The notes: a model not told the origin generated them from the letters alone. DNA of 64,000 bases from Mangrovimonas cancribranchiae (GCF_037126245.1 NZ_CP136925.1:1294001-1358000); one strand, 5' to 3'. Positions 9,480-18,725 are shown, counted from the first letter of the stretch. Made by a program: numbers and translations.

Positions 9480-9787
9480 ATAAATATTGGGGTTTTTAAA
9501 GTATAAATCAAAAAATTACGATGAAGAACTTATTTAAACGTTCTTCGTTTTTTTATTAATAAATGTATTAAGTTTTATCTATTTGTAATAGTCTTTAATG
9601 ATTTATTAATTTAAACTTCTTAAGGTACTTTAAAAACCTTATTACTAAATTATTTAATAAGGGGAAAGTGGTTAAATATGAGTATAATATAACTATTATA
9701 TTTTTTATAAATAGGTGCTTTTTAGTTTTTTTCTTGTTGGCTATCTACTTTATAAGTATTAAATTCGTTTCTAGCTATTAATTATTT
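9480..9787. other. AT-rich divergent intergenic region
   Basis: 308 bases between the divergent operons that start at 9479 (-) and 9788 (+). It must hold promoters for both, but I found no perfect TAnnTTTG box on either strand; TCTATTTG near 9588 on the plus strand is one mismatch away. It contains the hairpin listed at 9523-9554. No coding potential was seen. Confidence 0.5.
9523..9554 (+). terminator. Plus-strand intrinsic terminator-like hairpin without an upstream plus-strand gene
   Basis: GAAGAAC (9523-9529) pairs with GTTCTTC (9540-9546) around a 10-base loop, followed by G and seven T. No plus-strand gene lies upstream (the operon there is on the minus strand), so it would end antisense transcription or an unannotated RNA. 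On the minus strand the same hairpin lies in the leader of the 9479 operon. Confidence 0.5.
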
Positions 9788-11017
9788 ATGACACCAAATC
9801 CATTTCTAACCAAGACATTTGTTTCAGTTTGGTCCAAGTATTTTAATGCAAAAAAAAGAATTTACAACTTTAATAGTATAAAAGATGTAAGCTTTTATAA
9901 AGCTTTAAATATACCTTTATATTGTAATATAGGAAAGAATATTACTAACGGTATGTCTTATCAAATTGCTAAGCAAGAGAACGATTTTAAAGGACGTGCT
10001 TTTTTAATTTACGATGTTCCTAGTTATTTTAACCTTAAGGAGCTAAAACATAACAACTTAAAACGTTTTAAAGTTAAGCAGTATAAAGGCTTTCTTACCG
10101 ATTTACAAGATTTTGAAAGTTATGATGCTTTTGCAAAAAAGCAATTTAAATCTAATACAAGATATAAGTTTAGACGTAATATTCAACGATTAGAAACCTG
10201 TTTCAATATACATTACAATATTTATAATGAAGCCATGGATAAAGCACAATATGATGTTATAATGAAAGGGTTTAAAAACTTACTAACTAAGCGTTTTAAT
10301 GAGTTACAAAAAAGTAACGATATTTTAGAAACTTGGGAGTATTACTACGATTTAATTTATAAAATGCTTAAAAAAAAGTGTGCTTTATTAATAACCATAA
10401 CCAATAACGATAAACCTATTGGTGTATCTTTAAGTTTTTTATCTAACACAACCATGTTTTATGCTGTAACATCTTTCGATACAGATTACTACAGGTTTAA
10501 TCTAGGACATACAACAATAATAAAACTTTTTCAGTGGTGTTTTGATAATGGCTATACTATTTATGATTTTTCTAAAGGAGAGTACGAATATAAAAATAGA
10601 TGGACTAATCATGAATACGTTTACGAGAACCACATTATATACGATTCTAAAAACATCATAGCAAGCACATTAGCGAAATACATAAAACTTAAATATGAAC
10701 TAAAACAATATTTAAGAGACAAGAATGTTAACGACAAATATGTAAAACTTAAGTTTCTACTAAAAGGAAAAAAACCTAAGACAACTAGAAGAACTTTTAA
10801 AATAGAAAAACACAAACAAGAAAAAGCGACTAATGGGTTGCAATTAATTGATTTGTCTAATATAGATTATGCTTTTTTAAAACCAATTGTATACGATGAA
10901 CTGTATAAATCACCAGAACATATATTAAATATAAAAATTTATAAATACAATTCTGTAGAAGATGAAACTTACTATGTAAAGGGTAAAAAAAATAACTTCA
11001 CTATTACCTTTAGTTAG
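9788..11017 (+). CDS. FemAB/GNAT-like (Acetyltransf_6) N-acyltransferase
   Basis: A 409-residue protein of the GNAT-superfamily type found in polysaccharide loci and related to FemAB/peptidoglycan bridge-forming enzymes. The core is IGVSLSFLSNTTMFYAVTSF followed by NLGHTTIIKLFQWCFDNGYT and YDFSKGEYEYKNRWTN, the conserved C-terminal GNAT half. No signal peptide or membrane segment was seen. It may acylate an amino sugar or transfer an amino acid from tRNA; the sequence does not decide. The gene stands alone on the plus strand inside an otherwise minus-strand cluster, and ends 3 bases before the convergent deacetylase gene. Confidence 0.8.
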   Translation: MTPNPFLTKTFVSVWSKYFNAKKRIYNFNSIKDVSFYKALNIPLYCNIGKNITNGMSYQIAKQENDFKGRAFLIYDVPSYFNLKELKHNNLKRFKVKQYKGFLTDLQDFESYDAFAKKQFKSNTRYKFRRNIQRLETCFNIHYNIYNEAMDKAQYDVIMKGFKNLLTKRFNELQKSNDILETWEYYYDLIYKMLKKKCALLITITNNDKPIGVSLSFLSNTTMFYAVTSFDTDYYRFNLGHTTIIKLFQWCFDNGYTIYDFSKGEYEYKNRWTNHEYVYENHIIYDSKNIIASTLAKYIKLKYELKQYLRDKNVNDKYVKLKFLLKGKKPKTTRRTFKIEKHKQEKATNGLQLIDLSNIDYAFLKPIVYDELYKSPEHILNIKIYKYNSVEDETYYVKGKKNNFTITFS

Positions 11018-11020
11018 TTG

Positions 11021-11989
11021 TTAAACAATGTTTTTTGCTAGATTAGACATTGTAACGCTTCTAAAGTTGTATTTTTTGTGTAAATACTGATAATGCATAT
11101 AAATCTCTTCTAAAGCCTTAAAATTGGCATCTATATGCTTACCAAAATTATGTGGATGCCACCATAAATGATAAACTTCTTTTTTCTTTGCAGCATATGT
11201 CATACCTTTTTTAATACGGTTTATTTTTTGTCGTTCTAAAAAACGTAATTGTTTATTGTAGGGTCTTAAAAAGCGACTGGAAGAAATGTTAACAATACCA
11301 TTTTCGTTTTTAGGGTTGTGTGTGTTGTATCCAGAAATATTAATATAAGTATCTAATAGTCTAAACAGTCTATGTTTTTTATTTTCTAATTGTTTGGTGG
11401 TTGTGGTTTCGTACATCCAGTGTTTTTCAGATCCACGATAACAAATTATACCATGTTTAATACATACTTGAAGGTACTTTTTATTAATTTGATTTCTAGG
11501 AAAAACAATACTTTTTATTTTAATACCGTGTATAGAAGCCGCCTGTTTTGCTGCAATTAAATCGGCTTCAAATTGTTGTTGAGTTTGTCCTAACTCATTA
11601 CAGTAATAATGACAAAAGGTATGAGTTCCTATTTCGTGATTCTCATGTTTTTTAATCAAGTTTATTAATGATGTTGCATAATGATAAGGGTCGTTTTTCT
11701 CGTTATCGCCTATATGTTTAATTAATTTGTATGGGCTAAAATTTTTATTAAAATACGAAGGGGTTATTTGTGGAGAGAGTTGTATTAGTTCATCTTTTGA
11801 TGTAGCAAATAAAAATCCTACTGTAGCAAAAGTAAGACTAATGTTATATTGCCGACTTACTTTTAGAAGTTTAGGAATTACTAGTGCTACATTTTCAATA
11901 TTTTTTTTGTAAGAGTTTAAGGAGCGTACATCAAAAATGCCCCAATACAATTCAAAATCTAATGATATAACAAAATGCCCTTGATCCAT
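11021..11989 (-). CDS. Polysaccharide deacetylase family protein (NodB homology)
   Basis: A 322-residue NodB-type carbohydrate esterase. D11 and E13 in FVISLDFELYWGIFD and H123/H127 in EIGTHTFCHYYC match the metal-binding Asp and His-x3-His of the family. WHPHNFG near the C-terminus could supply the last catalytic His. There is no signal peptide, so it probably acts on a cytoplasmic, lipid-linked sugar intermediate by removing an N- or O-acetyl group. It is the last gene of the 14880-to-11021 minus-strand group, 3 bases after the sugar transferase. Confidence 0.85.
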   Translation of the reverse strand: MDQGHFVISLDFELYWGIFDVRSLNSYKKNIENVALVIPKLLKVSRQYNISLTFATVGFLFATSKDELIQLSPQITPSYFNKNFSPYKLIKHIGDNEKNDPYHYATSLINLIKKHENHEIGTHTFCHYYCNELGQTQQQFEADLIAAKQAASIHGIKIKSIVFPRNQINKKYLQVCIKHGIICYRGSEKHWMYETTTTKQLENKKHRLFRLLDTYINISGYNTHNPKNENGIVNISSSRFLRPYNKQLRFLERQKINRIKKGMTYAAKKKEVYHLWWHPHNFGKHIDANFKALEEIYMHYQYLHKKYNFRSVTMSNLAKNIV

Positions 11990-11992
11990 TTT

Positions 11993-12580
11993 TTATTTTA
12001 TAATACTTATAAATGTTTTTAGTATTAATTTAATATCGGTTAGTAGTGTAGGGTTGTTCATATATTTTTTATTTAGGACAATTTTTTTAGGCATAATTTC
12101 ATTTATGTATAATTCTTCAGGATCTTTTGCATTTTTTAGTAGTTCTACTTCATCTCTAAACTCAATAGAAGCATAATCTGTTATACCTGGTTTTATGCTA
12201 AATATTTTCAAATCTTCTTTTGAGTAATAATTTACATATTTTCTAACCTCAGGTCTTGGCCCAACAAAACTCATAGAACCATTTAATACATTAATTAACT
12301 GTGGTAATTCATCAAGTTTATACTTCCTAAGAAAAACACCTGTTTTGGTTACTCTAGAATCTTTATTACCAATGGTAAGTAGTCCTTTTTTATCAGAGCC
12401 TACATACATGGTTCTAAATTTGTATATCTTAAAATCGGTATTATTTTTTCCAACTCGCAATTGTTTATAAAACACACCGCCTTTAGATTCTAATGTAATT
12501 GATATGGCTATAATTATTAATATTGGCGATAATATAATTAAGCCTAATAAAGAACATATAATATCAAATAACCTTTTCAT
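11993..12580 (-). CDS. Initiating sugar-1-phosphate transferase (PglC-like)
   Basis: A monotopic phosphoglycosyl transferase that moves a sugar-1-phosphate onto undecaprenyl phosphate, the first committed step of polymer assembly. At 195 residues it is the short PglC form: one hydrophobic re-entrant helix (about 5-30), then KIYKFRTMYVGSD (about 51-63), DELPQLINVLNGSMSFVGPR and PEVRKYV, which are family signatures. It starts inside the 3' end of the aminotransferase gene, overlapping by 17 bases, so translation is probably coupled. Its donor is likely the amino sugar made by the dehydratase and aminotransferase in this locus. Confidence 0.93.
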   Translation of the reverse strand: MKRLFDIICSLLGLIILSPILIIIAISITLESKGGVFYKQLRVGKNNTDFKIYKFRTMYVGSDKKGLLTIGNKDSRVTKTGVFLRKYKLDELPQLINVLNGSMSFVGPRPEVRKYVNYYSKEDLKIFSIKPGITDYASIEFRDEVELLKNAKDPEELYINEIMPKKIVLNKKYMNNPTLLTDIKLILKTFISIIK

Positions 12581-13781
12581 TTAAAGTAGATTTAACGGCA
12601 TTTGACACTGTTTGGGTAATATAATTTAACTGTTTGGTTGTTAATTGTGGGTAAATAGGTAATGATATTTCTGATTTGTAATTATTATAAGCTTTTGGGT
12701 ATTTTTCGATAGCATAGCTTTCTTTAAACAAACTTAGTAATGGTAATGGCTGAAAATGGACATTAACAGCTACATTAGCTTGTGCAATTTTTTCTATAAT
12801 GACATCTCGTTGCTTTTCTGATATATCTTTAATACGAAGCGCATATAAATGACATGAAGATGTTTTTTGACTGTTTTTATATAATGGTAAAATTGCCCAA
12901 GATTTAGTTTTAAAAAAATCTTGATAATATTTAAACATTTCTTTCCTTTCTGCTAAGATACGTGAAAAATATTCTGGTAATTGTGCTACACCAATTGCTG
13001 CAAGGACATCGGGCAAATTAATTTTTAATCCGGGGTAAATAATATCGTAACGCCATCCTCCTGCTTTAGATTTTGTAAATGCATCTTTTGTTTGTCCATT
13101 TAATGAAAAACAACGCATAAAATTGTATTCTTCTAAATTACTAAAAGGTTGTGGTAAATTTAAGCAAACACAACCGCCTTCGGCAGTAGTTACATTTTTT
13201 ACTGCATGAAAAGAAAATACAGTTATATCTGTAGCAACACCAATTGGAGAGTTGTTATATATTGCGCCAATGGCATGTGCAGCATCTGAAACAACTAATA
13301 TTCGCCCTAGTTTTTCTTGATTTGGGTGTGTGGGTTTAAAAAATGACTTTTGTTTGTTGACTAAGTTGTTTATTTCAGAATAATCACAAGGCCAGCCAGC
13401 AAAGTCCACAGGAATAATAGCTTTTGTATTTGGGGTTATAGCTTCTTTAATATTATTAACAGATATATTAAAATCATCTTCTACATCTACCATAATAGGT
13501 TTGGCTCCTACATGTATTACTGCTAAAGCCGTAGCGACATAAGTATATGCTGGAATAATAACTTCATCTCCTTCTTTTATACCAAACCATTTAAGTGCTA
13601 AAATAAGTCCAGAAGTTGCAGAGTTTACGCAGAGTGAATTGGAAGCCTTTGTGTAATAACAAACCAGTTCTTCAAGTTTTTTTACTTTTGGACCTGTTGT
13701 AATCCACCCAGACAGTAAGGAGTCGTTAACTTCTTTTATAACACCGTCGTTTATATAAGGCGGTGAAAATGGAATTTTCAT
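12564..13781 (-). CDS. Second DegT/DnrJ/EryC1/StrS-type sugar aminotransferase
   Basis: A PLP-dependent nucleotide-sugar aminotransferase of 405 residues. Asp166 in VVSDAAHAIGA and the PLP lysine K195 in FSFHAVKNVTTAEGG are in place, and the N-terminal SGWITTGPKVKKLEE is the family signature. The Cys-rich form of the strand after the lysine (GGCVCLN) is slightly unusual. It differs clearly from the aminotransferase at 8331-9479, so the locus probably makes two amino sugars or uses two positions. An insertion around residues 140-160 separates it from shorter relatives. Confidence 0.9.
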   Translation of the reverse strand: MKIPFSPPYINDGVIKEVNDSLLSGWITTGPKVKKLEELVCYYTKASNSLCVNSATSGLILALKWFGIKEGDEVIIPAYTYVATALAVIHVGAKPIMVDVEDDFNISVNNIKEAITPNTKAIIPVDFAGWPCDYSEINNLVNKQKSFFKPTHPNQEKLGRILVVSDAAHAIGAIYNNSPIGVATDITVFSFHAVKNVTTAEGGCVCLNLPQPFSNLEEYNFMRCFSLNGQTKDAFTKSKAGGWRYDIIYPGLKINLPDVLAAIGVAQLPEYFSRILAERKEMFKYYQDFFKTKSWAILPLYKNSQKTSSCHLYALRIKDISEKQRDVIIEKIAQANVAVNVHFQPLPLLSLFKESYAIEKYPKAYNNYKSEISLPIYPQLTTKQLNYITQTVSNAVKSTLNEKVI

Positions 13782-13788
13782 TTTTTGT

Positions 13789-14880
13789 TTAGAGTTCTTG
13801 ATTAATAGCTTGGTTAAATATATTAATATATTGTTTAGAAATATGTTCCAAGCTAAACTTTTCGACGTGTTTTAATGCATTTTCGACTAAATTATCGGCC
13901 AGTTCTTTGTCTTGAGATAATCTAATCATGGCATTAGATAAAGCTTTGGAGTTTTTAACTTCTACCAATAAAGCCTCTTTTTCATGTTTCGCAAATTCTC
14001 GCACTCCTGTAACATTAGTAGCAATAATAGGCAGTCCAACAGCTGCAGCTTCTAATAAAACTCTTGCAAACCCCTCTCTAAAGGTAGGTAATATAAAAGC
14101 ATCTGCATTTAAAAGTAAATCGTAAATATCATGTCGTTTTCCTAAACATTGCACAACATCTCTATAGCTATCGAGTATGGTTTTATTTAATCTTTTTGAA
14201 TTCTCTTCAAGTGGTCCAACCAATAATACGTTAAAATCATAACCTTTGTCTTTACATAGTTTAGCTGCTTCTAGTAAATTTATAATACCTTTTTCGTACA
14301 CTAATCTTGCAACACATATAAAAGTATATTTGTTATGGTTTCTTGGAGCAATTTTATTAATTTGAGTTAAATCTATACCACTACTAAAAATAAGATCGTA
14401 ATTAGGTTTAATTACAAGTTTGTGTTTTAAATATAAGTCTCGGTCATCGTAATTTTGAAAAATAGTTTTATAAACTCGGTTCTTTATATGGCGATGAATA
14501 AAGTAGTATGACATTCTTAAAGCAGAGCTAAATACCGTTTTAGACATAAAAATAGTACCTAACCCCGTAATTGTTCTTGTAATAGGAGTTGTGTTCTTTT
14601 TTAATGCTAAAGGCAGTAAAAATGCAGGTTTAGTATCGAATGTATGAATAACATCAAAATCATTATTCTTAAAAAAGTTTTGTAACCATTTTAGTGTTTT
14701 ATAATCGGAACTAGGGGAGAAGTGTCTAACCAAATTGTAAGGAACATAAGTAATAGTGTCTGGAAACGTTTTTGTGCTTGTTCCTATTATAGTTACTTTA
14801 AAATCGGCCTTTGTAAGATAGTGTGACAAGGCAATACGTTTGTGTACATCTTCACCGCCAACAAGACAGATTTTTTTCAC
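13789..14880 (-). CDS. Glycosyltransferase family 4 (PglA-like)
   Basis: A cytoplasmic GT-B retaining glycosyltransferase of 363 residues. The N-terminal MKKICLVGGEDVHKRIALS and GLGTIFMS resemble PglA/WcaJ-linked GT4 enzymes that add the second sugar to a lipid-linked amino sugar. The C-terminal domain has ARLVYEKGIINLLEAA and the E-x7-E motif in EGFARVLLEAAAVGLPIIAT. It is the first gene of the group 14880-to-11021; the next gene begins 7 bases later. Being beside the PglC-like transferase suggests it acts next in the pathway. Confidence 0.88.
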   Translation of the reverse strand: MKKICLVGGEDVHKRIALSHYLTKADFKVTIIGTSTKTFPDTITYVPYNLVRHFSPSSDYKTLKWLQNFFKNNDFDVIHTFDTKPAFLLPLALKKNTTPITRTITGLGTIFMSKTVFSSALRMSYYFIHRHIKNRVYKTIFQNYDDRDLYLKHKLVIKPNYDLIFSSGIDLTQINKIAPRNHNKYTFICVARLVYEKGIINLLEAAKLCKDKGYDFNVLLVGPLEENSKRLNKTILDSYRDVVQCLGKRHDIYDLLLNADAFILPTFREGFARVLLEAAAVGLPIIATNVTGVREFAKHEKEALLVEVKNSKALSNAMIRLSQDKELADNLVENALKHVEKFSLEHISKQYINIFNQAINQEL

Positions 14881-14962
14881 AATAAATTAGTTTTCAACTA
14901 AAATAAGATAAGTTTTTTGTTTAGTAAAATTTGTTCTACATTAGGTTTAATAAATCGCTGTT

Positions 14963-15919
14963 ATGTTCAAAATTGCCAGGTACTTGTATCATAATACTTG
15001 GATTGTAAAAAAACTTGTAGACTTTATAGAGGACATTCACCTTTATTTAAGGTCTATTTTATATAGTGACGAAACGTTTTTAAAACAAAATTTTAAAAAG
15101 CGTTTTGGTAGACCTTTAAATTTAGAAAAACCAAAAACTTTAAACGAAAAAATACATTGGCTAAAACTACACGACAGAACCAATTTACACACCACTTGTG
15201 CTGATAAATATTTAGTTAGAAACTATGTTAAAGAAACTGTTGGAGAAAACTATTTAATCCCTTTAGTTTTTCAAAGCTATGATATAAAAGATATTAAACC
15301 CGAAAACTTCCCAGATATCCCTTTTATAATTAAAGCAAACCATAATAGCTCTGGAGGCGTTATTGTAAGGGATAAAGATGCCATTAATTGGAAAAAAAAG
15401 CGAAAACATTTTAAGAAACTACTTAAAAAAAATTATTATAATTCAAGTAAAGAGTGGCAATATAAAAACATAAAACCTTGTGTTATTGCAGAAAAACTTT
15501 TAGTAAATAAATTAGGGGATATTCCTTTTGATTATAAACTGCATTGTTTTCATGGTAAAGTACAAGTTATTCAAGTGGATATTGATAGGTATAGCAACCA
15601 TAAAAGAAATATGTATAGTACAACTTGGAAATTACTACCATTTACATGGTCTATTTGGCAAAATAATAAACCTTTATGGGATAATGGCAGCCATATTAAA
15701 AAACCCAGTACTTTACAGGAAATGATTACTGTAGCAGAAGAGTTATCTAAGCCATTTTGCTATTCAAGAATAGATTTATACGATTTTGAAGGTAAAGTTC
15801 TTTTTGGAGAAATTACATTTCATCATGGTAGCGGACTTGAAACAATATATCCAGAAGCATACGATTTGAAATTGGGTAATTTGATAGATTTAAACCAATT
15901 AAATAAAGAGCACATATGA
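14963..15919 (+). CDS. TupA-like ATP-grasp protein, copy 1
   Basis: A 318-residue protein of the ATP-grasp TupA-like family found in surface-polymer loci. Recognisable blocks are FGRPLNLEKPKTLNEKIHWL, LHTTCADKYLVRNYVKE, the nucleotide-binding FIIKANHNSSGGVIVRDK, VIAEKLL, PFDYKLHCFHGKVQVIQVDI and the late FGEITFHHGSGLE. Family members are thought to ligate amino acids to uronic acids of a polymer (TupA of teichuronopeptide), but substrates are mostly unknown. It is divergent from the GT4 gene at 14880, with 82 bases between them, and overlaps copy 2 by 4 bases. Confidence 0.85.
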   Translation: MFKIARYLYHNTWIVKKLVDFIEDIHLYLRSILYSDETFLKQNFKKRFGRPLNLEKPKTLNEKIHWLKLHDRTNLHTTCADKYLVRNYVKETVGENYLIPLVFQSYDIKDIKPENFPDIPFIIKANHNSSGGVIVRDKDAINWKKKRKHFKKLLKKNYYNSSKEWQYKNIKPCVIAEKLLVNKLGDIPFDYKLHCFHGKVQVIQVDIDRYSNHKRNMYSTTWKLLPFTWSIWQNNKPLWDNGSHIKKPSTLQEMITVAEELSKPFCYSRIDLYDFEGKVLFGEITFHHGSGLETIYPEAYDLKLGNLIDLNQLNKEHI

Positions 15920-16845
15920 TTAAAAATTTTATATCTAATATTTATCATAACACTCGAATAGGTTTTGCAATAATTCAACCGTTTAAAAATGTTTACGAAT
16001 ATATTCGTTATGCTACTGTAAGCGATAAGAGTTTTATAAAAAAAGAATTTAAAAAAAACTTAGGTTATCCACCAGATTTAGAAAACCCTAAAACGTTTAA
16101 CGAAAAACTGCAATGGCTAAAACTTAACGATAGAACACCATTACATACCATTTGTGCAGACAAATTTAAAGTTAGGGATTACGTAAAAGAAAAAATAGGA
16201 GAAGAATATTTAATACCATTGGTTTTTCAAACTAAACACCCAAGAGATATTATTCCAGAAAACTTACCAGATTTCCCTGTTATAATTAAAACAAATCACG
16301 ATAGTTCTGGAGGTATAATTGTTAGAGATAAAACCAAAGTTAATTGGATTGCTACACAAAATACCTTAGCTAAGTTTTTAAATATTAATTATTACTACCG
16401 TTATAAAGAATGGCAGTATAAAAATATAGACCGTTGCATTGTTGTAGAAAAGTTATTAATGGACAAAACAGGGGCTATTCCTTTCGATTATAAAATGCAC
16501 TATTTTAATGGAAAATTAGCCTTTACTCAAGTAGATATTGATAGACAAACAAACCATAAAAGAAACTTATACGATGCCCATTGGAATTTAATGCACGTTA
16601 CCTGGATATACGATACGGGAGAAGAAATACAAAAACCTAAACACTATGACAGAATGATTAAATTAGGAGAGATTTTTGCAAAAGATTTTTGTTATTTAAG
16701 AGTAGATTTTTATCACGTTAATGATAAGATTTATTTTGGTGAATTAACATTTCATGCCGAATCTGGTTGTGGTACTTTTACTCCAGAACATTATGATTTA
16801 GACTTAGGAAACAAACTACAATTACATAAAACAAAAGAGAGTTAA
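15916..16845 (+). CDS. TupA-like ATP-grasp protein, copy 2
   Basis: A 309-residue paralogue of the preceding gene, alike over its whole length: LENPKTFNEKLQWLKLNDRT, LHTICADKFKVRDYVKEKIG, VIIKTNHDSSGGIIVRDK, VVEKLLMDKTGAIPFDYKMH and FGELTFHAESGCG. The start overlaps the stop of copy 1 (ATGA), so the two are translationally coupled and may act in sequence or as a heteromer. The stop interlocks with that of the convergent asparagine-synthase gene in a shared TTAA. A tandem pair suggests duplication followed by change of specificity (inference). Confidence 0.85.
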   Translation: MIKNFISNIYHNTRIGFAIIQPFKNVYEYIRYATVSDKSFIKKEFKKNLGYPPDLENPKTFNEKLQWLKLNDRTPLHTICADKFKVRDYVKEKIGEEYLIPLVFQTKHPRDIIPENLPDFPVIIKTNHDSSGGIIVRDKTKVNWIATQNTLAKFLNINYYYRYKEWQYKNIDRCIVVEKLLMDKTGAIPFDYKMHYFNGKLAFTQVDIDRQTNHKRNLYDAHWNLMHVTWIYDTGEEIQKPKHYDRMIKLGEIFAKDFCYLRVDFYHVNDKIYFGELTFHAESGCGTFTPEHYDLDLGNKLQLHKTKES

Positions 16846-18725
16846 GGTTTATAAGTATTTGCGTACCATTTTTGAAATGTATAAAATGTCCAAACTTTAT
16901 AGCTATTGTCTTCTTTTCCTGAGATATGATTTTTTATTAAAGTTTTAATATAGTCTATGTTAAACAAATTTTGTTTCTCTAAAAAAGACGTATCAGTATA
17001 ACTTATAAGTTCATTTTTTAAACTAGATCTTAACCAATCACCAACAGGTACAGTAAATCCTTTTTTAGATTTATCCAGAAATCCTTTAGGGAATTCGCTT
17101 TTAAAGGCTTCTTTTAAAAGATACTTTTTATTATAGCCTTTAAGTAAATAACTCTCTGGTAAATTATTAGAAAATTCCCAAAGCGTTTTATTTAAAAATG
17201 GCGCTCTACATTCTAACGAACATAACATACTTGTCCTATCTACTTTTACCAACATATCTCCTTCAAGGCTAATATGTCTGTCTATTTCTCTATAATCATG
17301 TATGCTTTTTGGGATATTTACTTTGCTTTTATAAAAATTAAACACAGACGCTTGATAAAAATTATCGTTTAACAACTTATTAGTATCATCACCAAAACCA
17401 AGTGAAATAATATTCCAATAGTGGTTGTTATTATAATTTATGGCATTTATAAGTTTTTTTATTTTAAATCGCTTTCCTCTTTTATCTTGTTTGGTAGATA
17501 ATACTTTATTTAATAAGCTTTTAGAGGCGTTATGTAAGTTCTCAGGAATAATACTCGTGTATTTATTATTTAATCTTCCTATATAGTATTTGTTATAACC
17601 TGCAAAAAGTTCATCCCCGCCATCACCAGTTAAAGCAACTTTTACAAAGTTTTGTGTTTGTTTTGCAACTAGATAGCTTGGTAGAGCAGAAGAATCTGCA
17701 AATGGTTCATCAAAGTTTAATAAAATATCATGAATATGTTTTTCTATATCTTTTTCTGTAAGAATAAACTCATGATGGTTGCTATTAATTAATTTTGCTA
17801 CTAATTGTGATTTGTCGGTTTCGTCAAATGAAGCTTTATCAAATCCTATAGAAAAAGTATCTATTTTTTTTTCTGTTAATTTTGAGAGTCCTAAACTTAC
17901 TATAGATGAGTCTACACCGCCAGAAAGAAAAGTGCCCAAAGGAACATCACTTATAGATCTGCTTTCAATACTTTTTAATACTAAGTTTTTTAATTGCGTT
18001 TTAGCATGGTTAAATGTAATGTGCTTCTTGTCTTGTTTTAAGGTATTGATTTGATGAATAGAGAAACTATTTTTGTTTAAGTTATAGGAGATATAATGAT
18101 TTGCTTGGAGTTTATGAATATTTTCGTAAATGGTATATGGCGCAGGAATATAAGTTAATCTAAAAAATAAATTTAATCCAGCTTTAGATATACTTGGTGT
18201 CTGCCTTAAATTATTAGTTATTGATTTTAACTCCGATGCCCAATAAAAGCCATTGGTGTCATGATAATAGTAAAGTGGCTTTTCTCCAAAAAAGTCTCTT
18301 GCAATAATAACTTTTTCTTTGTTTTTATCGTAAATACTAAAAGCAAACATGCCGTCTAATTTACTAAAGCTAGCTTCACCTTTAGTTTCATATAATTTTA
18401 GGATAACTTCTGTGTCACTTTTTGTGTTAAATATGACACCTTCATTTTGAAGTTCCTGTTTTAGTGTTTGGTAATTATAAATTTCACCATTAAAAACAAT
18501 AACAATACTTTTGTCCTTATTGTAAATGGGTTGTTTACCTGTTGTTAAATCTATAATGGACAGTCTTCTCATTGCCATAGCAACAGTTACATTGTTATGG
18601 TTGTTTACAAAAAAACCATCGTCGTCTGGGCCACGATGCCAAATTAGCCGATTCATGTTCTTTAATAAATCGTTAACATCAGTTACATTTGAAGATTTAC
18701 TTATAATACCATTTATTCCGCACAT
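16842..18725 (-). CDS. Asparagine synthase (glutamine-hydrolysing)-type amidotransferase, copy 2
   Basis: A 627-residue AsnB-family enzyme. The start MCGINGIISK gives the catalytic Cys2 of the Ntn glutaminase domain, with WHRGPDDDG and FNGEIYNY following. The synthetase domain has the pyrophosphate loop FLSGGVDSS (266-274) and TGDGGDELFAGYNKYY. In polysaccharide loci such enzymes can amidate uronic acids as well as make asparagine; that role here is inferred from context. It is the last gene of the 29625-to-16842 minus-strand run and overlaps the GT4 gene before it by 13 bases. Confidence 0.9.
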   Translation of the reverse strand: MCGINGIISKSSNVTDVNDLLKNMNRLIWHRGPDDDGFFVNNHNNVTVAMAMRRLSIIDLTTGKQPIYNKDKSIVIVFNGEIYNYQTLKQELQNEGVIFNTKSDTEVILKLYETKGEASFSKLDGMFAFSIYDKNKEKVIIARDFFGEKPLYYYHDTNGFYWASELKSITNNLRQTPSISKAGLNLFFRLTYIPAPYTIYENIHKLQANHYISYNLNKNSFSIHQINTLKQDKKHITFNHAKTQLKNLVLKSIESRSISDVPLGTFLSGGVDSSIVSLGLSKLTEKKIDTFSIGFDKASFDETDKSQLVAKLINSNHHEFILTEKDIEKHIHDILLNFDEPFADSSALPSYLVAKQTQNFVKVALTGDGGDELFAGYNKYYIGRLNNKYTSIIPENLHNASKSLLNKVLSTKQDKRGKRFKIKKLINAINYNNNHYWNIISLGFGDDTNKLLNDNFYQASVFNFYKSKVNIPKSIHDYREIDRHISLEGDMLVKVDRTSMLCSLECRAPFLNKTLWEFSNNLPESYLLKGYNKKYLLKEAFKSEFPKGFLDKSKKGFTVPVGDWLRSSLKNELISYTDTSFLEKQNLFNIDYIKTLIKNHISGKEDNSYKVWTFYTFQKWYANTYKP

